Shown piece after piece: positions 7,886 to 18,067 of a DNA stretch of 55,983 nucleotides (the stretch's first letter is position 1; every line of letters starts with the position of its first letter). Below the pieces are notes generated by a model. The model ran no database searches, was not told the origin of the DNA, and saw only the letters and a program-made list of their open reading frames with translations. The DNA comes from Endomicrobiia bacterium (GTDB lineage Bacteria; Elusimicrobiota; Endomicrobiia; DTEH01). The DNA lies in the NCBI GenBank assembly GCA_025060535.1, contig JANXCA010000003.1, positions 1 through 55,983 on the forward strand, written 5' to 3'. The position numbers and the translations under genes were made by a program.

Positions 7886-9477
7886 TTTGTTTGTTGTTTC
7901 GTTTCCAAATATCTATTAATTGTGTCAATAATAGAAACTACATTTTTATCTTCGGGATTAAGTATACTTACTATCTTATATTCGTATAATGCTTCTTTAA
8001 GTTTTCCCAAATCAGAATATATTTCTGCTATAATTTTTCTAATTTTATAATTAAATGGATTTATCTGCAATAGTTCTTTATAGTATTCTAAAGCTTTATG
8101 ATATTGAGAGGTTTCATAATATAACTCTACTATTAATTCGTAAGCAGTAGAAAAATTTGGATTTATCATAATACATTGCTTTAAAATTTCTTCTGCATTT
8201 TTATAATCTTTCAATAACATTAAAACTTTTGAAATTCTGGTCATCACAATAGGATTATAAGGTTGCTGTTGTTGAGATTTTTTATACTGATATAATGCTG
8301 CTTTATACTGTTTTTTTCTTAACAGCATATCTCCAAGCTCTATATATTGAGAAGATTCTAAAGTCAATAATTCTTTTTCATCTTCTAAATTTAAAATTTT
8401 TATATCCATTAAAGCTCCCGGATATTTTTCTACTAACTCCTTTTTTTCTTCAATACTTTCAATCCAATTTTTTATAAGTTCTGTATATTCTTTATTAAAA
8501 ATATCTCTATACAATAATTTTTCATCTTTATAGTTAATATAATTGTGTACAAATTTGATAAATTTATTTTCACCAAAATTATTGATTATATATTCTAAAA
8601 AACTGGCTAATTCTATAAAAGCTAATTCTACTTCTTGTTGAGAATCCAAATAAACTAAAGAACCTTTTAAATTTTCAAAAGGAATCAGCCTATTATTTCT
8701 TTTTGCATCCAAAAGCTCTTTTAAATTTCCTATACTAAAACACAAAGGCTGTGTAGACCTATAAAGAGTGTCAAAATACTTAGCAGTTGCTTCGTGTAAG
8801 TATAGAGGATATTTATACTCTGTAATTCTATTAAGTAAGAAATGAACATATTCATGAGCTAATGTATCGATCCATCTATATCCATAAGGTAAATTTTCAG
8901 GAGAAAGAATCATTATTCTATTAAATTTACAAATTCCTACCACTCCTGCTTTTTTAACAACTTCTTCTGGCAGTGTAGAAGCATTACAAAACTCCTTTTT
9001 TTTATCATAAACTTCCACTCTTATTTTTTCTTTTGGATAGTAATTAAACTTTTCATTGTAAAAAACATATATCTTTTCTAAATTTTCTAAAATTATATCT
9101 TTTAAAATCTCATCTCTTCCTTTTAAAAACACAACAAAATGTTGTGATTCATATCTTTTATATTCCTCTTTAAATAGATGATATATATATGGAATATAAT
9201 GGAAAAAAAATTTTTCTTCAGGCTTATATTCAGAAGTATTATTTGTTTGTAGCGAGTTCAAAAAATTATAAGCTTTTTCATAATCTCCCAAGTAAAGATA
9301 ATAAATTGAATTTATAAAAATTTTTTTATTCTCATCTCTAATTTCTTTTATAAATTCCTCAACTTCTTGAAACTTTCCTGCTTCAAGTAAACAAATAATA
9401 TCATCTAATGTATAAGAATGTAATTGGAAACTAACTAAAAAAAATATAGATATAAATAGACAAAAAAATTTTATCAT
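7882..9477 (-). CDS. Secreted TPR protein with peptidase-MA-like HExxH domain
   Basis: The 531-residue product has an N-terminal signal peptide (about residues 1-21), a region resembling peptidase MA-like gluzincins, and C-terminal TPRs (about 375-520). Residues 208-212 read HEYVH, a zinc-metalloprotease HExxH motif, in TLAHEYVHFLLNR. About 16 residues later LHEATAKYF occupies the place of the usual glutamate zinc ligand (EGxAxY in relatives), so E229 could serve. Activity is therefore possible but unproven. TPRs such as AALYQYKKSQQQQPYNP suggest a periplasmic assembly role. It overlaps both neighbours by 4 nt (ATGA junctions), so it is translated with the DUF4175-like and nucleotidyltransferase genes. 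Confidence 0.7.
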   Translation of the reverse strand: MIKFFCLFISIFFLVSFQLHSYTLDDIICLLEAGKFQEVEEFIKEIRDENKKIFINSIYYLYLGDYEKAYNFLNSLQTNNTSEYKPEEKFFFHYIPYIYHLFKEEYKRYESQHFVVFLKGRDEILKDIILENLEKIYVFYNEKFNYYPKEKIRVEVYDKKKEFCNASTLPEEVVKKAGVVGICKFNRIMILSPENLPYGYRWIDTLAHEYVHFLLNRITEYKYPLYLHEATAKYFDTLYRSTQPLCFSIGNLKELLDAKRNNRLIPFENLKGSLVYLDSQQEVELAFIELASFLEYIINNFGENKFIKFVHNYINYKDEKLLYRDIFNKEYTELIKNWIESIEEKKELVEKYPGALMDIKILNLEDEKELLTLESSQYIELGDMLLRKKQYKAALYQYKKSQQQQPYNPIVMTRISKVLMLLKDYKNAEEILKQCIMINPNFSTAYELIVELYYETSQYHKALEYYKELLQINPFNYKIRKIIAEIYSDLGKLKEALYEYKIVSILNPEDKNVVSIIDTINRYLETKQQTK

Positions 9478-12400
9478 TTTAACATTTTTTTATAATAATC
9501 TTCTATAATTTTTTTAAATTCCTCTGGATATTTTTCAGATAAGGATTTAATAATATCCTCTCTTAAATGTTTAGGTGGAATATACTCCTTTGCTGAGGGT
9601 AAAATGACTCTCCCAAACATAACACCATATCTTCCAGTAGATGAAGACTTTATCTGCATTTTTGAAGACATAGGTTGTCCCATAGACTGGAAGATTTGTT
9701 CTAACATTGTCCTTTTTTCAGAAAAGTTATTTTTTAGCTGTAATAATAAGTTTGTTGCATTACTTTGGTTTTGCAAGGCTTCAGGAAAAGACAACTTCGA
9801 AAGATTTTCTTTTGAATTTAACATCTCTGTTTTGGCTTGCATTGTTAATGCAATATCACTATTTGATATTATAAAACTTTCTTTACCAATTGATTTAAGA
9901 TTTTGTAAAAAATTATTTGTATTTTTAATTAAGTTATTTTGACTATTATATAGCTGAATAGTTTTTTCAATAATTTTTAATGGATATTCAATCTTAGGTG
10001 GTAAATTAAATATCTCATTTAATTTTTGAAGTTCATTTCTTATTTCTATAGTGTACTGAATAAGTTCATTGTAGTCCTGTTGATTAATAGTTTTTACTAA
10101 CTCTACATTCTTTTCCCAATAGGATATAGCTTCTTTCAGCAATATCGATGTTTGTATGAGTTTTTTATTTTTTATTTCTGTTATAATTTTATTTAAATTA
10201 TTCGATACTAATTCACAATTAAACTCATAAGATTTACTATTAACAAATTTTATAAATTGTGGTAAATTTGTTACTTCTTTAATTTTTATTAGAATTTTAT
10301 TTATTATCTTTAAAATTTCATCTAATAATTTTTCTTGTAATTTCAAAGTTTCTTTAATTCTATATTCATCCACGGTTTTTGTTTCATCGTAAATTTTTTG
10401 TTGAGACTCTATCAACTCATCTAATTCTTTCATAATCCTATCTAATTCTTCCTTTAAATAAGAAGTTTGTAAAGATAACACATCAGAACTTGCATCCATT
10501 AAGGTTTTTGCCAAAGAATTCAGTTGCTTCATTAGTGACTCTGCCATTTTTATAGCAGAAGAAATATTACCCTTAGATATAGCAGAATAAATTTGATTGA
10601 GTAATTCCATAGGAGAAGAAAAATCAATATCTTGGATATCTCTTCTGTTTATGAAATCTTCCGGTAGCTCATTTGGAATATTCTTCAACATATTCGCGAT
10701 TTTATTTAATTTATCTTCAATTTCTTTAAGAAGATTTAAAAGCTTAGTTTTATCTTCTTTTGAGATATCAGATAATTGGTTAAGATAATCAAAAATATCT
10801 TTTGAAATATCAGTAGTCTCTTGTATTATATTTGATAAATTTTGCATATTTTGTCTTTTAATAATCTTATCCGTAAGCATAGCAGCTCGTTCAAGTGTAT
10901 TTATTATTTGATCTTGGAAATTAGAAGATGAAGTTATATCATTTTGTTTTAAACTATCTATTAGTTTCTCATTAATATCTTTTAAGGACCCAATTTGTGA
11001 ATGTAGATTTTTAAATTCCATATAAGTGTCTATAGATGTATAAGGGTCTAAAGGCATTTTATCTAAAATTGAATTTAATATATCATTTAGATTATTAAAA
11101 TTTTTGAATAAAAATTGGTGTTGTCTTATTAAATCAGTTATAGCTTCTATTTGAGAAGTAGTAATATCACATAATTTTTCTTTTAGTTCAATTTCTCTTG
11201 AAAGTGTATTAGTAACTTCTTCTATAAAATTTTTTATTTCTCTTTGTAATAACTCATGCTGTCTTTCGTAACTAAAAATTTCTATTTTATATTCATCAGT
11301 AATGTCTGTTTTGTAATTAGATATTTCATCATTGTCATATACTACCAAATGATAACTTATTATATCACCAAAATCTAAATCTAATTTTGTTAAATCAAAG
11401 AGATATTCGTCTAATATTTCCTGATTATTCTCTGTATATTCCTTTATTACATAAGATTTCTCATAATTTTTTTTGATATTTTTATAAATAAACTTCACCT
11501 TTAAAATACCAATATCATCTTTAGCAGAGTATACGATCGGAATTTGCGCAGTTTTGTCAACAATTATTTCTTTTTCAGGTGAAAGAATTTCTATCTTAGG
11601 ATATCTGTCATAAACAACCTTAAGTTGATATTTTAGTATATTACTTAATCCTTCTGTATCAAAAATTTCAAAAAAAAGCTCGGTATCTTTAATAATTTTG
11701 AAATTACCTGAAATATTTTTGTTTTTTTCTAATGCTAATTTGATTTTATTATTGTATATATTTAAATATACCTCCTTTACTTCTTTATTCATAGTAGCAC
11801 TAAACTTTATCTCACTTCCATAAAGAAATTTCCCCTCAGCAAAGCTTTGAAGGTTATATGGATTTAATTTAGTATAACTAGGAGGAATTACAATAATTCT
11901 TATATCAGATATTTCAGGTAATACTATAGGTTGTATAACATAAACTTTTGAATTGACTCCTCTGAACTTTACTTTATAAAAAATTTTTCTTTCTACTGAA
12001 GGAATTTCATATTTATAAATTTTACCTGTTGTATAACTCCCCGCATCTATAAGGTGTGTCTTTATAAATTTTTCTGAAAATTCTGTCTTAATAAATAACT
12101 CTGGCTTATATAACTCATAGCCTTTTTCTACTATAATTTTTATAATACAACTTTCTCCGTAAGGAATTTTGATATTTTTAGGAGTAATAAATATACCCAA
12201 AATCTCTGGTCTTCTTGTAAATAAAATTTTATGGATACTTGGTTTTATTACTTGTGGCGGTAAAAAATAAAGTATAAGAATTATCAATAGCAATACTATA
12301 TTTAAAGGCAAAACCTTTATAATTTTGTTAAATCCAGTGATTTTATTAATATCTATTTTTTTTATAACTTTTGCAACTTCCTCTACGAAGGTACTAGAAA

Positions 12401-12764
12401 GTTCTTTAGAAAAATTGAATGGCTGATTAGAATATAAAATTTTTTCTATTAAATATGCATTTATTACATCATCAAAATGTTTTAATAAAGAAATTTTATA
12501 CAATTCTTCTTGAAGACATTTATATGGTTGTCGTAAAGTTTCATAGGCTCTTAATAAAAGATTAAAGAAAAAAAATACAATAGCAACACCTATTACTACC
12601 CAATAAATATGAAATACAAATATTGGCAAAGGAAATATTTTGTCAATTAAAACACTTAAAATAAAGGCACCGATTACAATATTAATTAAAGTTATTAAAT
12701 ATCTTAAAAATAGAAATAATAACTTTAAAATTTTTATCTTATTTATATATTTTTTAATAACCAT
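9474..12764 (-). CDS. DUF4175-like large membrane protein
   Basis: The 1096-residue protein has two membrane helices near residues 15-75, a third near 150-170, a beta-rich segment with Ig-like strands (about 185-500), and a long helical, Gln/Lys/Glu-rich region to the end. This architecture, and its place at the end of a DUF58/BatA/DUF4159/VWA operon, match DUF4175 family proteins; identification rests on architecture and context rather than a precise motif. The bulk after the third helix should be periplasmic. The gene ends with a 4-nt overlap on the TPR/peptidase gene. I see no good ribosome-binding site before the ATG, which is 8 nt after the glycosyltransferase stop, so translation may be coupled. 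Confidence 0.6.
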   Translation of the reverse strand: MVIKKYINKIKILKLLFLFLRYLITLINIVIGAFILSVLIDKIFPLPIFVFHIYWVVIGVAIVFFFFNLLLRAYETLRQPYKCLQEELYKISLLKHFDDVINAYLIEKILYSNQPFNFSKELSSTFVEEVAKVIKKIDINKITGFNKIIKVLPLNIVLLLIILILYFLPPQVIKPSIHKILFTRRPEILGIFITPKNIKIPYGESCIIKIIVEKGYELYKPELFIKTEFSEKFIKTHLIDAGSYTTGKIYKYEIPSVERKIFYKVKFRGVNSKVYVIQPIVLPEISDIRIIVIPPSYTKLNPYNLQSFAEGKFLYGSEIKFSATMNKEVKEVYLNIYNNKIKLALEKNKNISGNFKIIKDTELFFEIFDTEGLSNILKYQLKVVYDRYPKIEILSPEKEIIVDKTAQIPIVYSAKDDIGILKVKFIYKNIKKNYEKSYVIKEYTENNQEILDEYLFDLTKLDLDFGDIISYHLVVYDNDEISNYKTDITDEYKIEIFSYERQHELLQREIKNFIEEVTNTLSREIELKEKLCDITTSQIEAITDLIRQHQFLFKNFNNLNDILNSILDKMPLDPYTSIDTYMEFKNLHSQIGSLKDINEKLIDSLKQNDITSSSNFQDQIINTLERAAMLTDKIIKRQNMQNLSNIIQETTDISKDIFDYLNQLSDISKEDKTKLLNLLKEIEDKLNKIANMLKNIPNELPEDFINRRDIQDIDFSSPMELLNQIYSAISKGNISSAIKMAESLMKQLNSLAKTLMDASSDVLSLQTSYLKEELDRIMKELDELIESQQKIYDETKTVDEYRIKETLKLQEKLLDEILKIINKILIKIKEVTNLPQFIKFVNSKSYEFNCELVSNNLNKIITEIKNKKLIQTSILLKEAISYWEKNVELVKTINQQDYNELIQYTIEIRNELQKLNEIFNLPPKIEYPLKIIEKTIQLYNSQNNLIKNTNNFLQNLKSIGKESFIISNSDIALTMQAKTEMLNSKENLSKLSFPEALQNQSNATNLLLQLKNNFSEKRTMLEQIFQSMGQPMSSKMQIKSSSTGRYGVMFGRVILPSAKEYIPPKHLREDIIKSLSEKYPEEFKKIIEDYYKKMLK

Positions 12765-12772
12765 GACGATAT

Positions 12773-13891
12773 TTAAATTACTTTATTCAAAATTTTATTA
12801 ATCAAATTAGCTATAATTACAGAAGGATTATTTTTAATATATTTTTTGATATTTTCTTTATATTCATCAAGATTTATCCTGTTTTCAATTATATCATCAA
12901 GGATTTGATAAACTTTTTCTATATCTTCTTCATAAAAACCCATCTTATATTTTTTAACAATATAGACATTTCCCTTCTCTTGTGCTGGAACAAATAACGG
13001 AATAAAAACCGGGACACCACTTGAAAGTGATTCAGAAACAATAGCTCCTCCTCCTTTACATATGATTACATCACTTACTCTGAGAAAATCATGCATCCTA
13101 TCAGTCCAGCCAATTATTTTGGTATTTACATTAAAAGTAAGTTTTGTAAGATAATCATATAAATTCTTATATTTTCCAGTAATAATTATCATCTGAAAAT
13201 TATTATTTTTATTTCTTAAATAATTTATAATTTCTAAGAATCTTTCAACAGCTCCTAAACCTATTGTTATCAAAATTGTCTTTTTATTTATTTCTAATCC
13301 CAAATCTGATAAGACCTTTTCTTTTTGTATTTTTTCAAAAATCTTAGGATTTACTGGGAACCCTGTAACATAGATATTTCGTACTCCATAATTTATTAAA
13401 ACATGTTTAGTGTCTTCATCTATCACAAAATAATAATCTACATCTTTATCTATCCAAGCCGTGTGTATCATATAGGAATCAGTAATAATGCATATATATG
13501 GTATTTTTTTAACTTTCTTTTTATATCTTTTAACTAAAAAATTCCAATATGGATGTGTAGAAATTATTATATCCGGCTCGTATTCATTTAGTATCTTTTC
13601 AAAAATTTTATAGTTGGTAGACAATAAAAGAATCTTAAGAAAAAATTTACAGAAATTATTATTAGTTAAAGTAAAAAATATATCAAAGATAATAGGTTTT
13701 TCCATAGAAAAATTGTAAAGTTTTTGAAAAAAAGTAGGTTTATTCTGTGATTTAGCCATAAACAAAAAATCTATGATTTTTGTAGAAAACTGAGGATAAA
13801 CAAAATTAACTGCAGCTTCTACTGACTTAGCTGCTGTTATATGGCCAGTACCATAACTAGCTGTAAGGATTAATATCTTTTTATTATTCAT
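12773..13891 (-). CDS. MGDG-synthase/MurG-like glycosyltransferase (GT28 type)
   Basis: The 372-residue product begins KKILILTASYGTGHITAAKS, the G-x-GH loop typical of monogalactosyldiacylglycerol-synthase-like and MurG-like GT-B transferases. Acceptor-domain sequence PDIIISTHPYWNFL follows, then the donor domain with ITIGLGAVERF and the nucleotide-sugar site CKGGGAIVSESLSSGVPVF. The family transfers sugars from UDP-sugars to lipids such as diacylglycerol or lipid-linked intermediates at the inner membrane. The true donor and acceptor are unknown. It follows three DUF2723 membrane proteins, which in eukaryotes have an O-mannosyltransferase relative (TMEM260), so a joint role in glycan or glycolipid supply is a reasonable guess. 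GGAGG lies about 6 nt upstream of the ATG. Confidence 0.8.
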   Translation of the reverse strand: MNNKKILILTASYGTGHITAAKSVEAAVNFVYPQFSTKIIDFLFMAKSQNKPTFFQKLYNFSMEKPIIFDIFFTLTNNNFCKFFLKILLLSTNYKIFEKILNEYEPDIIISTHPYWNFLVKRYKKKVKKIPYICIITDSYMIHTAWIDKDVDYYFVIDEDTKHVLINYGVRNIYVTGFPVNPKIFEKIQKEKVLSDLGLEINKKTILITIGLGAVERFLEIINYLRNKNNNFQMIIITGKYKNLYDYLTKLTFNVNTKIIGWTDRMHDFLRVSDVIICKGGGAIVSESLSSGVPVFIPLFVPAQEKGNVYIVKKYKMGFYEEDIEKVYQILDDIIENRINLDEYKENIKKYIKNNPSVIIANLINKILNKVI

Positions 13892-13915
13892 CTTTAACCT
13901 CCTAAAATTTATAAT

Positions 13916-15460
13916 TTATTGAGAAATTAAATTCAAAAAAAATTTTGCTTCCTTATGATATGGATTTAGTTTTAAAGTTTGTTCTAGATAATACTTTACT
14001 TTATACCAATCTTTTTTATACCAATATATAACTGCAAGATTATAATAAGCATCCGCAAAGTAAGGATTATATTCCAATGATTTATTATATACATTAATTG
14101 CCTCATCTCTCATACCCTTTTTTTCTAAAACCACTCCTAAGTGTAAATAACAATTAGCAAGATTCATCCTTATCTCATTAACAACATCATCAAAAGCTTT
14201 ATATTTCTTTGCTAATTCTATATATTCTTCAAATTTTTTTGCTGAAGTCTTATACCATATAAGAGCATCATCTAACAAACTTAACAGATAATAAAAATAA
14301 CCAAGTTCAAAATAGCCATAAGGATAAATTGGGTTCATCAATATAGAGTATTTATAAAAATATTCATTTTTTAATCCCATTATTTTATGTTTAGTTAACC
14401 AATGTCCACTGTTTAATAAAGCTTTACTATAATCCTCAATGAGATCTGAACAAAAGAAATCAAAATTTAAATCATATATGTATCTACCTCTTAATATATA
14501 TATATTTTCAAATAAAAAATCAGTAAAAACTTTTTCATTATCTTTTCTTTCTAAAACTTTTAATAATAAACCATGTGGCTTTAAAATAAAATTTTTAATC
14601 TGTGGTAATTCCACATCATAAGAAATAAAAATTTTGTAACCAAAATTAAAATTTTGTTTAATAAATTCTTCCCATTCTTGGTTATTATTTAAAGGGCCAA
14701 TAAAAGGTTTTTCTTTATATCTACGGCTATACATTTCCTTATACCAAATTGAACCTGAAAGTCCTGTCGGTATAATATGTACATCTTTTCTATTCTTTTC
14801 CACAATACTTTTGTACCATAAAGAAAATAATTGAACATCTTCTTTTACTACTATTATGCTCTTGGACGGAACAGTTCTTAATACATTTATAGAATAATCA
14901 TACGCATAAAAGTTATTTCTTTTGTTCAATTTTTTATAGTTTTCTAAAATATTAAAACTAAGAATATATAAAATCACAACAATAAGATATTTAAAAACAT
15001 AACTATATCTATTATAAACAAAAAAAATTCCTAACATAAACCATACCCATATTACAACATTAGGAAGTAAAAAATGAGCCTCAAGAATTGCAAAAGCATG
15101 AGGATTAGGTGGCATGTTTGCTTTATATATAAAAAACATAGAACTAAATAACCAGCTCAAAAATAACGACAAACCAAAATAGGAACTTATATCCAATCCA
15201 AAAATAACTAATAAAATTCCTATAAATCCTAAGTTCTTTAAAATATGAGAAAAATAAAATTTTACACCATCAGAAAAGTTTTCAGAAGTTTTATATTTAG
15301 AAGAAATTAAATCTAATGTAGAACCATGTGTCTTCCTTGTTAGAGAAGCCCAAAATCTATTTAATTGCTCTGGATTATTCCAATCGATGAATGGTTGAGA
15401 AGAAGATCTTATAGGAAGGTATAAATAAACACTAATTCCTATTAAAAATAAAATTAACAA
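13916..15460 (-). CDS. DUF2723-TPR membrane protein, downstream part of a frameshift-split gene
   Basis: These 514 residues correspond to the middle and end of the two intact DUF2723 proteins encoded just upstream. They start in the loop before YLYLPIRSSSQPFIDW, which matches IYLYIPIRSSVEPLYDW of the 672-residue neighbour, and finish with TPRs (AINVYNKSLEYNPYFADAYY). The TTG start at 15460 has no convincing ribosome-binding site. The same frame is open upstream, and the residues encoded there fill the gap to the 188-residue part without loss. Removing one base near 15491-15494 (a run of four T on the plus strand) joins the two parts in frame. It is therefore part of one gene broken by a single-base frameshift or assembly error, not an independent protein. 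Confidence 0.75.
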   Translation of the reverse strand: MLILFLIGISVYLYLPIRSSSQPFIDWNNPEQLNRFWASLTRKTHGSTLDLISSKYKTSENFSDGVKFYFSHILKNLGFIGILLVIFGLDISSYFGLSLFLSWLFSSMFFIYKANMPPNPHAFAILEAHFLLPNVVIWVWFMLGIFFVYNRYSYVFKYLIVVILYILSFNILENYKKLNKRNNFYAYDYSINVLRTVPSKSIIVVKEDVQLFSLWYKSIVEKNRKDVHIIPTGLSGSIWYKEMYSRRYKEKPFIGPLNNNQEWEEFIKQNFNFGYKIFISYDVELPQIKNFILKPHGLLLKVLERKDNEKVFTDFLFENIYILRGRYIYDLNFDFFCSDLIEDYSKALLNSGHWLTKHKIMGLKNEYFYKYSILMNPIYPYGYFELGYFYYLLSLLDDALIWYKTSAKKFEEYIELAKKYKAFDDVVNEIRMNLANCYLHLGVVLEKKGMRDEAINVYNKSLEYNPYFADAYYNLAVIYWYKKDWYKVKYYLEQTLKLNPYHKEAKFFLNLISQ

Positions 15461-15485
15461 TAAATGTAAAGATTTTATACTTTTT

Positions 15486-16052
15486 TTAAATTTTATATAA
15501 TATTAGTGAAAATATTATACAAGGAAAAAACAATACTATGTCTAATCTATTTGTAATTCCTAACGCAAATATAAAAAACAATAAGTAAATATATTTCTTA
15601 TTTAGATTATGATACATAAAAGTTAACAATACTATAACTGAAGCAAAAAATGTATTAAATGTATACATTTCTGAAACCAAAGATAAATACCACTGAAGAT
15701 AGCCAAAACTAAAACAAAGTATCGCAAAATATCCTAAAATTAAAAAAAATACTTTGTTTTGTTTTATATACTTATCTATTATAAGTTTAAACAAATAAAA
15801 TAAAATAACTGCTGTAAGTGCTGAAAAAATACAAGAAACTATGTTAATTTTATATCCAAAATTTCCAAAAGGTATTATTCTTCCTAATATATAAATAATA
15901 AGAGTATACAAAGGATAACCTGGCGGATGCGCAACTCCCAAAATATAGCCAACAGTAGCAAATTCTCCTGAATCACGATAAGCAGCTATTGTAGGAAAAG
16001 CACAATAAAGATAAAACAAAAATGTATTTAAAAACAAAACTAAATATATCAT
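15486..16052 (-). CDS. DUF2723 membrane protein, upstream part of a frameshift-split gene
   Basis: These 188 residues hold the conserved N-terminal part of a DUF2723 protein: YRDSGEFATVGYILGVAHPP then GYPLY, with the acidic D-x-x-E pair and HPPGYPL motif seen in the family, then several membrane helices. The frame stops at 15486-15488 within a T/A tract, and the rest of the family sequence continues one base out of frame in 13916-15460. Full-length neighbours are 672 and 684 residues; the joined parts would be about 710. It starts with a 4-nt ATGA overlap on the preceding DUF2723 gene, so the start is secure. Either the gene is recently inactivated or the homopolymer was misread. Confidence 0.75.
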   Translation of the reverse strand: MIYLVLFLNTFLFYLYCAFPTIAAYRDSGEFATVGYILGVAHPPGYPLYTLIIYILGRIIPFGNFGYKINIVSCIFSALTAVILFYLFKLIIDKYIKQNKVFFLILGYFAILCFSFGYLQWYLSLVSEMYTFNTFFASVIVLLTFMYHNLNKKYIYLLFFIFALGITNRLDIVLFFPCIIFSLILYKI

Positions 16053-18067
16053 AATTTTAATCTCAAATATTGAATATACCTTTTGATTTCTTCGTTATCA
16101 GGTTGTAACTTTAATAGTTTTTCAAAATAATCTAATGCTTTTTTAAAATTATTCATTTCCCAATATAAAATTCCAAGATTATAATAAGCCTGAGAATTAT
16201 TAGGATTTATAGAGATTGCCTTTAAAAAACATTCTTCAGACTCTTTAAATTTGTTTTGTTTTTTATACACAACTCCTAAATTTATAAGAATTTCTAAGTA
16301 AACCTCAGATGGCAGTTGATAGTTGTATATGATTTTTAAATATTCTTGTTCTGCTTTATGAAAATCATTTATTAAGAAATAGTAATAAGGAATAAAAGTT
16401 AAATATTTATAATCATTATTTAAAAAAAATAGTTCATTATATAATAATTCAACTACATATGATAGTTTTTTATTATGTATTGCTCTTTTAAAATAAAAAT
16501 TAGATAATAAATTTAAATAAACATTGTATAAAACTAATTCTCTGAAATTTAAGTCTTTTACTCCTCTTATTATAAAAATTTCATTTGGAATGTGGATTTT
16601 ATAATTTTCAAATGTAGTATAAACTAAACCAAATTCATATTTAGAAGTAGAAGTTTGCTGTGGCAAAACAGTATTGTAAATCACTTTATTAGGATGTTTG
16701 TCTATAATTTCAGTTTCCACCTTAGAGCGTATTTTTAGTCGTTCTTGTCCCCATATCATATAATAAGAATTACCATATATACTTCTACTTACTGAAGCAT
16801 TACAATCTACAAATAAAATATCATTACGCTTTTTTAAACATCTTTGATAATATGCAATACCAAATTCTGTTTCATCAGCTCTATCTGATAAAAGAAAAGT
16901 ATCATAAGGTACATTTCTTAAAATGTTTACAATATAATCATAAAGAAAATAATTGTTTCTTAAAGATATAGATTTTAAATTTTTAAAATATGAAAATAAA
17001 TTCAAAAGTATCAAAAAATAGATAATACTTTTTTTATTTTTCAAAATATTTATACTAAAAATCACAAAGAATACTAAAGAAATTACTGATGAAGTAATGA
17101 GACGTTCTAATATATATATATTTCCAGAAGAAATATTTTTTAATCCTGTTAAGGTAATAAACAAAGGACCCGTAAATAAGAAAGAGAAAAAAACTATGGT
17201 TATATTAGTAAATTTTATTTTTCTATTTACTATTAAAACTAAAATTGAAAAAAGTAAAAACATTAAATTCTTTACTCCTAAAATATAAAAGAATAATTTA
17301 AAACCATAATATAAACTATTAAAACCAAAATATAATTTACCTCCCTGAGCTAAACTAAAAGTTCCATATCTCCCCCTAAAAAATAAATATAAAAATCTAT
17401 CTAAAGTTTGAGGATCCTCCCAATCATAAAGTGGCTCTACAGAAGATCTTATAGGAATATAAAGATAGATCAAAAAACCTATTATAAAGAATATTAAAAA
17501 ATATAATACATCATTGAGATTTAATTTATAAATTTTAATATTAATCAACCAATATAAAACTAAAGATGGGATTAGAAAAATAATTATATGTTGACAACCC
17601 AAACTTAGTCCCAATAAGAAACCTAAGATATAGAAACGTTTTTTAAATAAAATATCTTCACTAAATAAAAAATAAAAAATAAGAACGACTAATAAATTAT
17701 AAAGAGAAAACACTTCTCCTATTATTGACTGCTTTAACAAAATCGGCTGTGAAAAATAAAAAGTAAAAGCGAAAAGCCCAAAAAGAAAATTCGCTTTTTT
17801 ATAAGCAAAAATAAAAATCAATATACCAGACACTATAAAAATAATCATAGAAATAAAACCGGCTCTATACCCATAATCTCCTAAGGGTAAAATGTTAATA
17901 AAAAATTTGTATAAGATGCAAAATAATGGATAACCAGGGCTGTGAGCAATTCCCAAATTAGAAGCCGCTCCAACTAATTCTGCAACATCTCCTACTGTTA
18001 TAGTAGGAGGTAAAGTATAAATTAAAGAAAATAGATATAAAGTAATTAAAAAGAAAAAAAATATCAT
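16049..18067 (-). CDS. DUF2723 (TMEM260-like) membrane protein with C-terminal TPRs
   Basis: The 672-residue protein carries the DUF2723 signature near the N-terminus (VGDVAELVGAASNLGIAHSP, then GYPLF), about 10-12 membrane helices to residue 350, the family motif YLYIPIRSSVEPLYDWEDP, a soluble domain, and TPRs over the last about 110 residues (AISINPNNSQAYYNLGILYW). DUF2723 is related to eukaryotic TMEM260, a protein O-mannosyltransferase acting on Ig-like IPT domains; bacterial substrates are unknown. The conserved acidic pair near the first periplasmic loop fits a GT-C-type glycosyltransferase. It is the second of three tandem paralogues, with 4-nt ATGA overlaps on both sides, inside the Bat-type operon. 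Confidence 0.85.
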   Translation of the reverse strand: MIFFFFLITLYLFSLIYTLPPTITVGDVAELVGAASNLGIAHSPGYPLFCILYKFFINILPLGDYGYRAGFISMIIFIVSGILIFIFAYKKANFLFGLFAFTFYFSQPILLKQSIIGEVFSLYNLLVVLIFYFLFSEDILFKKRFYILGFLLGLSLGCQHIIIFLIPSLVLYWLINIKIYKLNLNDVLYFLIFFIIGFLIYLYIPIRSSVEPLYDWEDPQTLDRFLYLFFRGRYGTFSLAQGGKLYFGFNSLYYGFKLFFYILGVKNLMFLLFSILVLIVNRKIKFTNITIVFFSFLFTGPLFITLTGLKNISSGNIYILERLITSSVISLVFFVIFSINILKNKKSIIYFLILLNLFSYFKNLKSISLRNNYFLYDYIVNILRNVPYDTFLLSDRADETEFGIAYYQRCLKKRNDILFVDCNASVSRSIYGNSYYMIWGQERLKIRSKVETEIIDKHPNKVIYNTVLPQQTSTSKYEFGLVYTTFENYKIHIPNEIFIIRGVKDLNFRELVLYNVYLNLLSNFYFKRAIHNKKLSYVVELLYNELFFLNNDYKYLTFIPYYYFLINDFHKAEQEYLKIIYNYQLPSEVYLEILINLGVVYKKQNKFKESEECFLKAISINPNNSQAYYNLGILYWEMNNFKKALDYFEKLLKLQPDNEEIKRYIQYLRLKL

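Noticed and set aside
15481..15500. Programmed -1 frameshift at the A7 tract of the split DUF2723 gene
   Set aside because: The shift needed is +1, and the stop codon comes at the start of the A-run, so a classic A-AAA-AAG slip would not rejoin the frames.
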